From Seriola aureovittata (taxonomy: Eukaryota > Chordata > Actinopteri > Carangiformes > Carangidae), in contig NC_079377.1 in assembly GCF_021018895.1 (NCBI RefSeq), forward strand, positions 11,042,501 to 11,106,500: 64,000 bases of DNA, given 5' to 3'. The notes under the pieces were generated by a model. The model worked only from the letters and a program-made list of their open reading frames with translations, was not told the origin of the DNA and did no database searches. Shown piece after piece: positions 42,601 to 57,600 of this stretch (the stretch's first letter is position 1; every line of letters begins with the position of its first letter). Position numbers and translations under genes: made by a program.

Positions 42601-45600
42601 ACATTTTGCTCATTGAGGGTTTTGTGAGTTTGACCTTGATCTAATTACAGGTCAAAGGTCGGGAGGTGTTGTTTTCATATATAGTCTCATAATGTGGGCT
42701 TTGTGAAACCTCCTGACACTGGAACTGTGATTAATAGCTTTAGAAATAAACTTGACCTGCCCTGAACTATTGTCCATCATGGTCTCTTTTTTTCTTTCTC
42801 CAGTGGTCAGGACCAGCTTTGACAGGGAGGATGCTCTGTAGTTAACCGTGAAATACGTCGGCTGTCTGTTATTTTACCCCTTTATCACGGTCCTGCTCAG
42901 ACATTAAAGGTCCTGGTTCTCTTGTAAAGAGATATACCACCCTCATATTATTACCGTTCATCCTGTGCATGCAGATGCTGAGATTCCACCAACACTGACA
43001 AACAGAAGAAGTTAGCTCTGATTTGCCAGAATGTGTTGGACTACAGCACTGTGTTTAAAACAGCACATCTCTGTAATGAGATCCAAATTCAGCTGCATAT
43101 AGGGGGGAAAAAAAAGTGGGATAATTTGGTCTTTTAAGTGCAAGGTTCACAAGAATACATTTAATTTCCTTTTTAGATATAATTAATGCAATTAATTAAT
43201 GCGATACTGCTGGGTAAAGGAAAGTAATTAGTCTGACTGTATAAAGGAGCCAAGTGTCTCACACTGACTAACTGACCTGCAGACACCTCTTGGTGTAAAT
43301 GAAATTCTTAATCAGTAAAGGTGTTAAATTTCCAACAGCATCATACAGTGGAGAAGAAAACAAAAAGTCCTCACTGCAAGCGGCGAATAGCTTTGTAGTG
43401 TCGAGCAGTTATTAGCCATAAAACTAATGTCAAGCCGGAAAGCTAATGTCATGCTAGTAAATCTTGCTCTCCATAACTTTGCCTCAGGTAAGCCATCTGT
43501 GAATGACAGTGTGTTTGCTGCTGCATCTAGTTTGCCAGTTAGCCACTTTATAGCTGTGGGAGAAATGTCAGTTTAGAATACCAGACTGTTTCAAATTTAC
43601 CGTGCGAACCCAACATGCAACTCTAGCACCCGGCAGCCCCCCACTCTTCTGTTGTCTGTCTGTTAGCAAGCTGACCTTCAGCAAGAACAAAAGTAACCTG
43701 TATCACAGTAGCTTTGTTTTCATCGTCTTGCCTCTTCCCTTTTCCTTTCTCTTCTCTTCAAGAGCCGAGTGTTAGTCTCGCCCTGTTAGAGAACTCACAT
43801 CCTCTGCTCTAATGCTCTTCTCTCCGTGCACATATTAAAGCTTCTGCTTAGTGTCTGAAAGCAGACCTCAGTGTGCTTTCCTTCAACAATGCTCTCAGAA
43901 TCACGTCTACACCCCCCCCCCCCACACACACACACACACACACACCCCCACCCCCCCCACCCCGCATCCAGTACACAAGCTGTGCACTGACGGGTGCAGC
44001 CATGAGTTACATCACTGCATGTGGAAATGGGATGAAGGCATGTGTGTGCGCTTTCTTCTCAGATGTGGAAACGCAGTCTTGGTACCATGCAAAGATTAGG
44101 CAGGCGACTTAAAAAGCAAAAAAAAGGCTTGTCACATTCTAAGAGGAAAGCTTTCGTTTTGTGGAAGAAGTCTGGCATTATTCCTCACAATATAGCAAAA
44201 ACCAGTAACACTGTGATATGTATTCAAACACTGAAAACATGACACTAGTGTATAATTGCAGGGTAATTCTACCATTGTAAAAAGTGACAGTTGCACTTGT
44301 TGGCAAATCAGTGATTCAAAAAGACATCCTTTGAAAACAGGTCAAATTTAGGTGCATTAATCACACTGAATCCACACCAAACATATCAAAATGTATTCCA
44401 CCATTTTGTCCCCTTTTATGAGAGGACTACTCTTTTCAGTTTACACCCACGAGATGGGTCTTAAGTGAAAGATGACAGCTCACAGTGATATAAAAAAAGT
44501 CGATATCAAATCCCTGTGCACACTATACCGTTTAGAAGTTACGCAGTGATAACAAAAGATCAGTTGGAGATGTTGCTCATGTCTTTACCTGTGGCATTGG
44601 GTGGGCATCTGTTAAAGGCCAGCTCTCCTGACGGTGTCCGTCTCCACACCATTGACACTGCATAGTCCTCAGGACAAATCTCATACGGTGCTGAGGAGCA
44701 AAGTGTTGCTAGGTCAGTGCAAAGAGCTTTTTCGGCATTTCCAATATGATGCAACCGTTTCTTCATTTTACACATTGTATGGAAATATAGGAAATCAAAG
44801 CTGCATAGTGTTGGTGACTATGAGCATGCCATTCAAAAGATCATAATGAAATGTAGAATTTTTTTCAATTGCAACTTTTGTGAGTGTGTGCACTGTGTGT
44901 GTAATTATAATAAGAAGAAGTTGACTTTTTTCTTTACTCCGGAGAATGGAAGTATTAAGTGACTTTATGTCTAAGACTCTACTTTAAAAAGAGATTACTT
45001 TGAGAATCACACAGTAAGCTTTCATGATTCTTGCATTAGTCAGTATGTCTGTCACCAGTATCTCCATTTCTTCATTTATTGGAATATATATATATCCATA
45101 CGTATTCATACCCTCTCTACATCCGCTTATCTGCATCTCCTCTTCACATTCTGCTTTAACTGATCTTATGTAACAAAACGTGTCACTGGCTCCACAGAGA
45201 TAATTATCTCCCCCTACTTTTATCCAGCGTCTCTGTTGGTCCCTCAGTTTTAAGTGGTATTATCCTTTGGCTCACCTGGACACCGTTGGTCACTGCACTT
45301 TCGGACTTCTTCTCCGGTGCCATCACACTGCTGCCCAGTCACCGCTGCCCCCTGACACACTCGGGCTCGCCTCTGCCATCCGCCGTCGCACGACTTCGAG
45401 CAGCCGCTCCACGGACCCCAAGGATTCCACTGGCCGTTGGCTAAAACAGAATCACTCCCGGTTAGGAACAGACACCCTCGGTGGCATGAAATGTGCCAAT
45501 AAATGAGCAGAATATTAACTAAGATGATACATCACTATTAAGTGATTATCTAATGCTATTCAAGCTTTTAATTAGTGTGTGACATCTAAAATATATTTTT

Positions 45601-48600
45601 TGATTACGTTTATTTGTTCTGCCATCCATGCATTCAGTTTGCAGATGCAGTTTGTTGGTAATAGTCCAAAAACGAACAGGATTACTTTGAATAATCAGGA
45701 GGATGAATGTGTGTTTTATGGCTAAAGAAGCTATTCTGTGAGAGGTGATTATTCGCCTCGCTTTGCCAATATTAAAATACATTTATGCTGAAGTTTCCAA
45801 AGCAAGCAGCATGTTTTATGCCCATGTAAAGAACACTGTTAAATTGCGCATTAAACATAAAAAAACCAAGAAAAAAAACCCAGATGCGCCCCTTCAGCGG
45901 TGTAGTAAATCACATGCCCTTGTCTGAAGGGAAAGATACAACACCCTGTGAGCAGGAAACACACTCTACTTTCATTTCAACCTCTCCACCTCCATTTGAA
46001 CTTCGTGTCCTACAACTAACCTCTGTCAGGAATGCTTCCTGAAGAAAAAAAAGAAAAAAAAGAAAGAGAATAGAGGCAGTAACCAGTGTGATCTGTGGGC
46101 TAAAACTATCCACAAGACATTGATCAAAACCCCAGTAGAAAGTGAAGCCTCTGCCCCACACCAGAGCAGATGATTCCTCCGACAGATGCACGCTCATGTG
46201 TCAGCAGTGCTGGAGAAATTCTTTCAAATTTCTAACACATAACATTGATTCAAAATCCTGCACAGGCCTTTATTGTAGATATTAGGCAGGTTTTTTTCTT
46301 CTTTTTTTTTTTTTTTACTTTATTCTATTTCGTTCCATTTTTTAAAGAATGCCTGCTGCCTTTTATTAGCACTCTAAATTACTCAAAGACACACGGTATT
46401 TGACTATTTCTGGAAAAAATAATATTGAGTTTACCTTTCACTCTTCTTTTTTTTGTTGTTCGACAAACCAAGGCAGTGCCTCCATAAGTCATGGACATGG
46501 TGCTGACTTGTTAAATGATGGCTTAGACTGTGTTGTCTCACTAATGTTTGATCTCTCACCTTGGAGACAAATAAGAATTGCTAAATAGGTAGGCCTCATT
46601 AAAAGAATAAATTGTATAATGCAGCCTCTCTCTGTGAGGAAAACAACAGCATCTCCCACTTCATTATCATACGCACAAATTTGAAAAAAAAAAAAACAAA
46701 ACAAAAAAAAAAACACACATTCACAAGCATTTACTGCTGTTTTAGTGGTCCAAGAGAGCAGAAGGTTGGCTGACTGGTTACATGACATTTCCACTGACTT
46801 TCAATTATTTGAGAGGAGTCTCTTTGCCACACACATACCAGTGAAATACAGAACAAAAAAAAACTCCCTGCTGCTTCACGCTGCTTCAGTCAAAATTGCA
46901 TCAGGAGATTAGGAGAGTGTTCAGGCCCTTCATATGATCAGACAATTCAAAGCCTGATGGAGACCACTAAGCTGACATCTTTGAGCCTCTAATACATCTG
47001 TGATGTTGACAGACAGTTTGGACAGCTAACCCTGAATTATTTGAAAGGCATACAGTATATCTAACTGGATTTTACAAATCCAATTGATAGAACATGGTCT
47101 TAAACATTATTCTTGATTCTTACAACAGAGGTTCTTGCTCCAGAGCTCTTCAGTGGCCAACAGAAAGAGAAAAACAGCTCAGTAAAGTTCATAGGAATGA
47201 TTGTTGTACTCATGATTGTAGTAATGATTATGACTGTTGGGGGCGGGGTGTTTTCGTCATTCTCTCCCCTGTTTCAAATCATGATTTTGAATTTAGACAT
47301 CAAAGCGGATATAGAATTAAGAGGCTCAGGATTTTACCTGTGCAGTCAGGATTATGGCACTCTCTGCTTTCTGCCCAGTGACCGCGACACTCAGATCCCC
47401 CATGGGCGGCCGCTGAGCACTGCCTGGTCCTCTGCTGAGTGCCATTGGCACAGGTCACCGAGCAATCGCTCCAAGAGCTCCACTCCTGCCACTGTCCGTC
47501 CACTGGGGCACCAACCACAACCCAACAAGCATGTCCCAAGTGAAGGGAAAAAGAGGGCAGACAGAAATGGGAGGAGATATTCAGATCACTATTCTCTCTC
47601 AGATTGAAAGCCAATAAAACAGACATTAAGTGGAAAGCAAAAAAAAAAAAAAGTCACATGACTATTTGTGGATTTTGGGAAAACTGCACTGCAGCTGAGA
47701 GTCAGGCTTTGGTTTTTTTCCACAGGTTAGAATGTGCCAGCCAGAGGTAAAAAGAAGAATAGAGCATACAGTGTTTTGAAGAATATCTTCATATTAACAT
47801 TTAGATTATTACTATGTCAAAGGCAAAAACTGCAGTCACTATTTGTTAGCTGCCTTCTATTTTCCATGTCTGAGTGAAGGGAAAGCGTCTGGGACTGAGT
47901 GGTTTTCACTGAGTCTGTTACCAGAGCAAAGCTAACATTTACTGTGTGGAAAAACTCATCATCACTAATCTGCTTACCATTCACAGGCAATGTGGGTAAG
48001 TGATTTTGACGTCAGTATCACAGTATTGACTCTCAACAGGGTTTCCTAAACCACACTATTGTGTAAGCACTATTACTTTCAATGCACCACAAAATGCACT
48101 CATTCATTTTTTTTACTCACCTTTGCAGTATTGTATTGATTAATGATTATATAGCTGTGTATCAGGTAAACTGTGGTTTTATGGTCATACCTTTTACATT
48201 CCTCTCACCTTCATGCCTTCAGGGATAATTGTTAATACTGTTATTTTTTAAATATATTTATAGACAGACAGATAATACCTGGGCATAGGGCTATGTTGCA
48301 AAGCTTAGTCTGGGTCTCAGGTCCGTCACAGGCCCTGCCTCCATGCTGGGGAGGGGCACACATCCTAGTCCTAGTGCGGTGCCCTCGGCCACATGTGAAT
48401 GAGCACAGGCTCCACGGTGACCACTCCTCCCATACACCGTGTACTGCGGGCACAGAAAAGGCGTCAGGCCTAATCAATGTCTCTGTCCCTGCTATGGCAT
48501 AAACAAACCCATTACAAACGGCACTGAGCCATGAATGAAATAAAATCAATCAAAATAATTAGCAACAAAACTGGTAGTGCAACACTGAGCGCACAGACAG

Positions 48601-51600
48601 TGTGTGGCTTCACAAAGCCTCAGCCACAAGCTTCAGTCACCTCTGGAAATCTAGTGTTCACTGCATGTTCACAATAATAATAGATACCAACCCCCTAACA
48701 ATCAATGCTTCACACAGAGGTAAAGGTACAGAAAATGATCAAAAACACCAACCTTTCACATGGAAGTTTCAACATACAGAACAACTGTTAAGATCCTGTC
48801 TTTCTAACCCAAGGTGCGGGTGAGGGGCGGCAGGTCTGCCCTCTGTTACAGTTTGTTGAGCCTTCTTGGTTGACTGGGAGTCTAATAGCAGTGGACCTTC
48901 AGGTTAATACTGGCTGACAATCGTGTTGCTTACACCAACATACTAATCATGGTTATACGCCAAGCAGACAGCCCTTAACCTGGCCCCAGACCTCCGAATA
49001 GCTGGCCACATTTTCTCTTTTGTCGGGTGACTGGTAATGAAATGGTCACTCAGACTAAGTATCAGCCTAGACAGCCCAAATCCAAAAGGGAATTTAACCA
49101 CAGAGGAGGCTCATTGATATGCTTCATATGGTGTTTCCTCATCAGATGTATATGCCTGGGCAATTAATGCTGAAAATGTTACAAAGGCTGATACTTTTCT
49201 CTTAATTAAAATCATTCTATGTCCCATGTGGCATATTGTTATTTTTGGACACTGGGGACACGTTGTCACGACAATTGCTTGATCAAAATATTAAAATTTG
49301 AATTAAAAAAGGTACATTAAAGAGCAGCAACAGTGAAATGACCCATTTTCAAATTTTTGATCTTTGAATAAACACAAATTTAAAAAGACTTTTAATGTTA
49401 AGGATAATTTTAGTATGCTTTGATTTCCTGCAATTCAAAACTTCACTGCAGGTCATTTTCCAGCAGATTCATCACTTAAATATTTTATTGATACATTTTT
49501 CATTCTTCCTCATTTCAGTTGATATTAAAATACATATTTTGAAATAAATACTAATTATTATGAGGTGTTCCCTGACACATGTGCATCTTTTAAACTATCA
49601 TTGTTTTTTTCTATATAATCTTAAACAATAGCTGAATAAACGCACCATTCCTTTTGCATCGCGCATCTTGGTTTGTGTGTGATCTTAATTGGGTTCCCTT
49701 TGACAGATGGTGAGTCCTCACTGCAGAGACTATTTGCTATTGGCTCAAAGTTTTACTTCGGAGAGGGAGTTATGGAAATCTGAGAGGCAGACAGAAGTAA
49801 GTACACTTCCTGTCTTGTCTTGGCACTTGCAGTGTTCCTACAAATGTAAATGTAATGAAATAAAAAGGCAAACACACTTGGTTCAAAATGTAAAAGTTTA
49901 ACCTCTGATATTAGTTTCTGTAGCAACTGCTGGCTTCTTGATCCCAGCGACAACTGAGAGCATTAAAAGGCTCCAAAATGAACTTTAAGGGGATGGAAAT
50001 TGTATCAAACCCAAATCCCACTGGAGCAAGTATCAGAAGTACATATCTACTAAAGATATATGCTGTGCACAAAATACATTATAGTTGCAAAATCCTTGTT
50101 CTCTAACCATCTACAATGGCGCACATAGGGAATTACAATGGGAATAACCGTCTGATGTGGGTGCAGCCGTGTATATACATTTTCAAGCGTTTAAAGATTG
50201 GCACAAAGTAAAGGGCAGAATTTATGGAAACTGGCGGCAGACACAAAATATCTAGTGGCCTTTTATCATCTGATTGCAAATGGGATTTAAGACCTTGGAA
50301 ATCTATGTCTGACTACTTTGTCCACAGGGAATTTATGGTTCCTCCTCGGAGAGGTCACCATCTTGTGCAGAGGCTTAAAGTTGCTGCAGTACGATAGTTG
50401 GATCTCAGGATCAGTTGTGGAGTAGCTCAGGATCATGGAATCAAGCCGATGGTTCGCCATGAGGGAAGCCACCGTCTGTCCCAGCCCCTGCCTCTAGGCG
50501 CTGCTTTGATGCTCTTAGCTAAGTGTCCCGTGGTGGCTGAAGCATTTACTTTGAAAGTTTGAGTTCAAAGCAGGCAGACACCACAGCTAGCAATGATGGA
50601 ATAGGATTCTGCTTCTTTGTGTGTTTTTTCTCTGAACTGTGGCCATGATTTACAGGGACAGCCGTGAGCAATCGCATTGTGCTGTGAGAGGTGAAATTCT
50701 TGGATCAGCACAAGATGGTGGCCAAAGAAAATACATTTGCCAAGAATGTTCTTGTTAATTAGTAGTAAACTGGGATTTGGTTTTCCTTCTCATATCATTC
50801 CAGCAAGGTTTTACCTTTTTAACTTGTTAGCCTGCCTCTTGTGCTCAACTGTATTCACCATACAGTATTTTTTAATTTGTTGCAGAGTGCCATCTCTTCT
50901 TTGCCACAGAGCTGTTTGGAGGCAGCTTCCACTGACACTATCACTTCCACTAACAGCAATATCAAATCCACACTGAGAAGCAGAAAGCTGCAGTTCAAGG
51001 CTGCTTTATGCAGAGTTGCACTTGGCTCTTACATTTGCACAATGCAAAGAAATTGACGGTAGAAATCCTTTTGTAATACCATAGCTCATCTTCTTTCATA
51101 TAGTACTCAGAAATGGTTTCAGAGTCCTTCAGGTTCACGGAGCTTCTCTAATAAAGAGCCACTTCTCAGAGTACGAGTCCTAATCAAGTTAAAAATGTCA
51201 TACATGGAGTCATTACTTATTAAATAAGTGCTGTTCTGTGAAATTAAACCATGCTTTCACAAGATTAACCCATGATCTTGATTTTCTTTTGAGTTTGAAA
51301 TTACACTAACAAACTTGGCTTTCAAGAAATGACTTTAATGTTTATATTTTCAAATTTTCAGGTTTGATTGGCTCAGTCAAATGTAATGTTCAGATTAATA
51401 TCTCAAGAGAATATGTCTGCTCTGACGTTTAGCCTACTTACTAGACTCATGTCTAATCATTATGTTTTTTTTTTTTTAAATCAATAGTAAAAAACTTACA
51501 TTTTTGATCTGTCTTCAATTTGCACTGATTATACTTGACATGTTTACATGTTTGTCACTTTTGCTTTGTGCCAAAGTGTTTTTTATTTTGATACTTTTTA

Positions 51601-54600
51601 ATTTATTAAATAGAGCGTCGTCTTATGATTAAGATGGCAAAAATGTTTTCTGCTGATAAAAACATTTCTCAAGCCTTGGCTTTTTTTGTTTGCCCATGCC
51701 TTGTTTCCAATGGAGGTTTTGGCTGCTTATACTAATTACCCAGTTTTTACTCTGGAACAAAATCATTAATGCTGATGCTAAACATTTCACATTGTACAGA
51801 CCAACCAAACATACTGAGCAGCAGATGTTTAGTACAGCTAAAATGTAAACTTCCATGAATCTGAGCCATATCAATGTTTGTATAGGCAATATTCTGTCCT
51901 AAATTATAAATGTTGTTACATGTTCAAGGCTGTCATTATTCTAGCCTACCTATACTATCAACGAATCCCAGACAAGGCTAAAACCAACACATTAATCCCA
52001 CTGACAATCAGCCACAATCTGACAGGGCTGCTTCCTTAGTGGCGCAGAACTCCACTATCGGCCCACATCCATTACAGATGTCTTCTACCATTACACGTGG
52101 CTGGCATACAGTATAACTTCACTGCAATCAGCGCGACTTTTATTGTGAAAGAAATCCACAGGTGCGTTAATATCCTGTAGAGGCGGATGTCGTCGGGAAC
52201 TCGGACACGGTGACCGAGCGTGTGTCGCGGTGCTACTTATTGCTTTTGCTAGTTAAAGCCAAAACTAAGCCGTGCTAACTGCAGTGCCGGGAAATCTCAC
52301 CCAGGTTTAAAGGTATGTCTCTTTCGTGTGTTTTGTGGCAGATGTGGTTGACAGTGGAGTTCTAGGACATGGTGTGATGAACTTTATCAGCTGCAGCTAA
52401 ACAGACGGTTTCTCCCTTGTTGCTAGGCACACACGAATTTAAAAACCGAAGAAGAAGCCCTCACCCCAACCAGACCACACACTGTTAAATGTTGACTGTG
52501 TTGTAAGAAAGAATAAATATTAACACAAATGAAAGTAATTTTTTAAAAGTTTAGCACCCTCAGGAGGAAGGAATAAAAATAATAAACATGTTTTACTCCT
52601 GATTTTGCAAAATGTTTGTTTAAGTGTGCAGTGTTTTAATAACAAAGGGGAGTGTTAGGTTGATAAATTGAGAGATTAGTTAATATTAACAATTAACTAT
52701 TTATATATTTCCCAACAGAATAATATTGAAAGCTGATGCCGACCTCAACACTTTATTCTCTGCTACAGTATAAGAACTTTTAATTCTGTATTTGCTCTGA
52801 ACGTTGGCACTGGATGCAAATCCTGCACTGTAGACATGTCAAACATCAACAGAATTCCTGTAGACAGGACTGCTTTTTGTCTGAATAACTGCTCTACAGT
52901 TAAGAAGGAAACGAAGAAAAAGCCGTGGGTGCTGCTGGTTGATCTAAAAAGGGGGGGATACTCATTCAAAAGGGATATTTTATGAAACAGAAATGTTGCT
53001 GTATTTTGGCAGATTCATTGTGTTGGATGAACAGGATCGCAACTTGTATGAGGGCCCAGAATTTCTAACAGCATGCTTGATCTGCCGCCTGCAGCGCCTC
53101 AACCATTGTTCACAGACGATGCTGGTGTTTTCAGTGATGGTGACTATAAGGTAAGGTTCCTTTCAGACTGCAGTGATGTGTCTTTAATTTAAACATGCTC
53201 TATTTTGGAGATATCCTTCTGCCTTGGCATACTATAGACATTTTGAAGAAGCGGATCGATCTGTCTGCCTTTCAGAATATTAGATATGGACTCTGTGTTT
53301 CATGTGGCACCATGCCAGGTGGGATTGTTTTTTACCAGTTTGCTACTGTAACTAAGTAAACTTTGTGCTATATCAGCTGTATTTATTCAGATGACTTGGA
53401 GAAACAAACTCTATGATCCCAGTACTCGCGTTTTAATATAAGTAAGTGAAGAGAAAAACCATGATTTTTTTTAGATATCAGGCAATGCAGTTTATCAACT
53501 CTGCAGGACTACAGTACATTTGATATTGTCTTACTAATAACCCACGAAACAATACGGTAAATTATGAATAGTGACGTTTTAGAAATGAAAAAGACTCTCA
53601 TCTTATTTTCTCTAAAAAAAGAAAAGTTAACACAGTGTAACTCCTTGTGAGAAAAGTCAAAATTGCTTTAGTGGCTTCCCAGAGTTTTATGGCCCAGTTA
53701 TTTGGTGATAAGTGTTTCTGCTTTATTATGTGAAAGAAAGTTCTGGATCCACAATTAGCCATGAGCAAACGCCTGTCTGCCGGTCTTGAGATAAATCAAG
53801 GACAATAATGAATTCACATGGGTAGCTCTTTAAGTTCTGGTTTTAAATTAATAATAATTCTTCATGGAAATGAATGCATATACCTGGAATTGGGCTGTGT
53901 AGCTTTTTCTTTTTTTTTTTTTTCTTGAGAAATAGGAGGTTTAATGCTGTCTGAGCTAAATATTAATGGCCAGAGAGGAAACACACCAAGAGTGGTATTT
54001 AAAAACTGTTCTCATGAAATGACTAATTCTCTATTTAGCTCTAAGTGTCCACGCAAAGTAAGAGAGTGACCCTTTTGAAAGCTGCCAACTTCCCATTTAC
54101 ACATGCCGCATCTAAAAATGAAGTGCAGTACATCCTAGATCAGACTGTCAGAAGATGGAGCTTGCAGTATTTTTTGATCAGCCATAATTAATTAAGAGTG
54201 TGTGATGCAGTCTCAGAAGCACTACACTTAACAGCGCCATCAAATATCTTGACTAAACATGAGTTCAGAATCTCATTAGGAAATCAGCATATTTGTCTGT
54301 GTAAACAATTCCCAGAAATGGATAATGGTGACTGGCTTAGAACGACACACTGTCCTACCAGATGCATACTGACAAACATTACCGCTTTGCAATCACCAGT
54401 CAGAAAAGCATCTGATGCTGATACCTGAGTACCAGTGACTCATCTGCCATGCCATCATGGGTTGAGGAAGAAATGCCTTACAGCGTGTTTGAAGAAACGC
54501 TGCCAAGCTATTTTAAAATGCACGGCTGACCTTCAAGAAATGAAGCTGATGACATATCAGTATCTACTGCTCCCCAAGCTCCATACAGAACCACATGTCA

Positions 54601-57600
54601 TTAAACCATTTCAATGCTGATGAATTGCCTTACAGTTACATGAAATGGAAAACACAAAAGTGATTATGAAAAAAAAGAAAAACACATTCACAAAATAACA
54701 TTAAAAAAGAAAGCATCAGGTCAATCATAATAATAATAATATCTACAATAATGATAATAATACATTCTTAAATAGACACATTGAAAAGTTTGTTAAAACA
54801 CAGCAACACATTTCCTCCCATATAAACAACAAATGAGCAAAACATTAATATTCAAGAATCTGCGGCTAACACTACCTGGACAAGGGGCAGTGTTATTGCA
54901 AACCCTTGATTCTCTTAAAGGGCCGCTGCAGTGTGTTCCGTATGGTGAGACACATGTTCTTGTTCGCACCTGCGACCCTTGACCGCATGTTACAGAGCAT
55001 GAGCTCCACTGGGACCACTCCTCTGCACCTGATTCACCTGTGTGGGAGAAGGGTGACACTAGTTAAATGCAGCAATATGGTCCTGGGGCAGGGCTAACAG
55101 GGCGGGGTGGGGCAAGGTGGGCGGGGTGGAGTAAAAATGGGGGAGGGCCAACATGAGTCACGTTGGGGTGAGGTGGGGCCTTTAAGACTTACAAGAACAC
55201 TATTGTACCGTCTATGCTGCCTTTATGTGATCTTTGATAAATACTGAATTGGCAGCTTCATTCTTCTGACTGGTGGTTTGTTTGCATGCAGCACAATAAA
55301 AGTGTTGTGTGTGTGCAATCACTGAGAGCAGTTGCATTAACAGTGGTCTTTATAGTGTAAGAGAGATGTGTAAATCAATCTTTTTTTTTTTTTTTACGAC
55401 AAGTTTAAATGTGCATTTATGCAAAGATCACAGAAAAGGCTTAGCTATGATTATAAGAATGAACATCTAACTGTTTTACTTCATCTTTGAAAAATAATTC
55501 ATGCATTTCTTTGAAACCCAAGAGTATGTTTAAACAAAGTGAGGAAATCAGCATAAACAAACAAAATCTCATAAGAACATGGTGACATGCAAGAAAGACA
55601 ACAGCTGAGAAAATAAAATGGATTTTAATGGATGTTAGTTCAGAAAGAGTTCAGAGATGTGGATTCCCTTGCACTGCAGCAAACTATCTAGTTTCCTTGA
55701 CAACAGTGGAGCAAATTCTGTGTTTTTAGACGATGGATCCAAATAATTTTTGAATCCATCTTAACCTGTTAACTCCCAGAGGTAGAGGAAAATGAGGAAG
55801 TTAGCTGATTTTATTCAGCAAATCACAGCCATTTTCATGTGTGTGAATGTGGCTCCAAGCAGACTGTTTTCAATATATTCAAATTTCAATTGTGAGTGCC
55901 CAGAAGGAAACGTAATGGGGAGTATTTAAGCCACAGAACGAAAATGGATTCTGTTTCTATGGTCCAGGCCTTTGAGCCCATATGGACATTTTTGGCAAGC
56001 AGACTTTGAAGTAGTTTAACTCTGCGTGCAGACAGATTGCCATTGAATAATCATATATACTGTAGCATAGCAGTTAGTGAGGAAGATGGCCTTAGTTGTT
56101 ACATTCATCTCAAGATATCTTTTGAGTGAGGTTAAAAAGACTAATAAGAAGAAACAGCATTGAGCCTTTCAATCTTCATGGTCCTAAAGGGTCAAATATC
56201 AGAATGCCATGAAATGCTAAATAAAGTTGTATATTATGATGAGGCAGTGGGGTGATTTCCAAAGCCATGGTAGCCTAAATGAAAAAAGTAATACATTATT
56301 TGGTGACATGGGAGTGGACAATCAAATTCCTACATCAGAGTAGTCACCGAATAATTGATGTTTGATTATGTTAAACCCTCAGGTGAAGTATTCATTCTCT
56401 TTGAGGCTTTATGCATTAGAGGAATAATTTAATACAGAGAGGAATAGTTTCAATTGCAGCTCTGAATACATTTATGTCACTGGAAGTCATCAAATCATAT
56501 TAGAATTTTAAGCACAATATGCTTTAAAGTATTTTCTCAACTTGTAGTATCAAGGACACATAGATTCAGCCAAATAGGGATCTAAAAACATTGCCCTTAA
56601 TTTTGCAGATCATAAAATAGACTGAAAGGTGGATCAATTTGTTAAATGAGGCAGTACAGGGAGAGTAAATTGTGTGAGAATGAGAAACAGAAAAGCACGG
56701 CGATGCGACTGGACAGGGAAACAACATATCTCACAGCGTGTGTAAAATGGAGAGGTGTTAATGAGTATATGTTAGTACCAGTACGTATGTATGTACAGTA
56801 TGGTGTGTCGCAAATTAAAATGGTAATGAAAGGATTTTTTTTTCAATGACAGCAATTTAAATGGAACAACACATGAAAAAAAATTAAAACATTTCCCAAA
56901 AACCAAAATAAATAATAATAATAATAATAAAAAAAAAATCTTAATAGCAGCTACATCTAAACCCACCCACTGAAAAAAAAGTGTGTTCTGGACAGATTTA
57001 AATTAAAAATATCTAAGTAATGAAAGAAAAATTAAGGATTTGCTTTGACATTGCTGTCACTTATTTCAATACTTTGTGATTTTATTAAAAAGGCTAAGGT
57101 GATATGTTGTAAATGTCATTATGAATTTAAATAATTTCAGCGTTTTTTAACTTGATTAAGCCATATAGCTTCATTTTATCTCTAAGGGCAGCATCTATCA
57201 GTTCAACCTTTGCCAAGTATGTGTTTCATATTTGGCTGAAGGGGTGGGTTTTTCATCGAATGACATTTAATTTATCACGCTTTGAAAGAAATGATTAACT
57301 ACATCAGGGCCTTAGTTTTAAACTGCTGTTTAATTAATGTTCCATGAATATACTGTAAGGGTAATCCACTTGCCAACTCACTATGTGACAAAAAAAACAA
57401 ACATTCCCACAAAACCCAATTATGTTCTATAGTCAAAGTAAATACTGAGAGAGAAATGGGAAATTTATCTTCCTACTTCATATGTAGCAATAGAGCATGA
57501 GTATAGGAAAAAATAATAATGCAAAACATTTCCACTTAAAAGGTGCAGTACAAGAGAGAGCATGCATGATGAAATTAAGTTTAGTTAACAAAATAAAGTA

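Larger units (their letters stand above)
39236..44588 (-). other. ADGRB3 intron between the two HormR exons
   Basis: 5.35 kb. Starts, next to the 39235 acceptor, with 240 bp of almost pure purine on the plus strand, then (GA)n at 39602-39634, (TC)n at 40027-40052 and a compound C/CA tract at 43911-43964. An open frame at 42258-42503 (minus) is unrecognised. Confidence 0.82.
48444..54875 (-). other. ADGRB3 intron between TSP1 repeats 1 and 2
   Basis: 6.4 kb. Holds the 18S rRNA pseudogene (about 50374-50762) and the CpG-rich block with candidate nested plus-strand exons (52.1-53.4 kb). A run of ATA/AAT triplets lies at about 54728-54763. Confidence 0.85.

Noticed and set aside
47113..47607. 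164-codon plus-strand open frame
   Set aside because: It is the antisense shadow of the TSP1 repeat 3 exon (47338-47502).
54198..54620. Two successive plus-strand open frames considered as further exons of the nested candidate gene
   Set aside because: No in-phase acceptors linking them to 53.4 kb and no recognisable domain.
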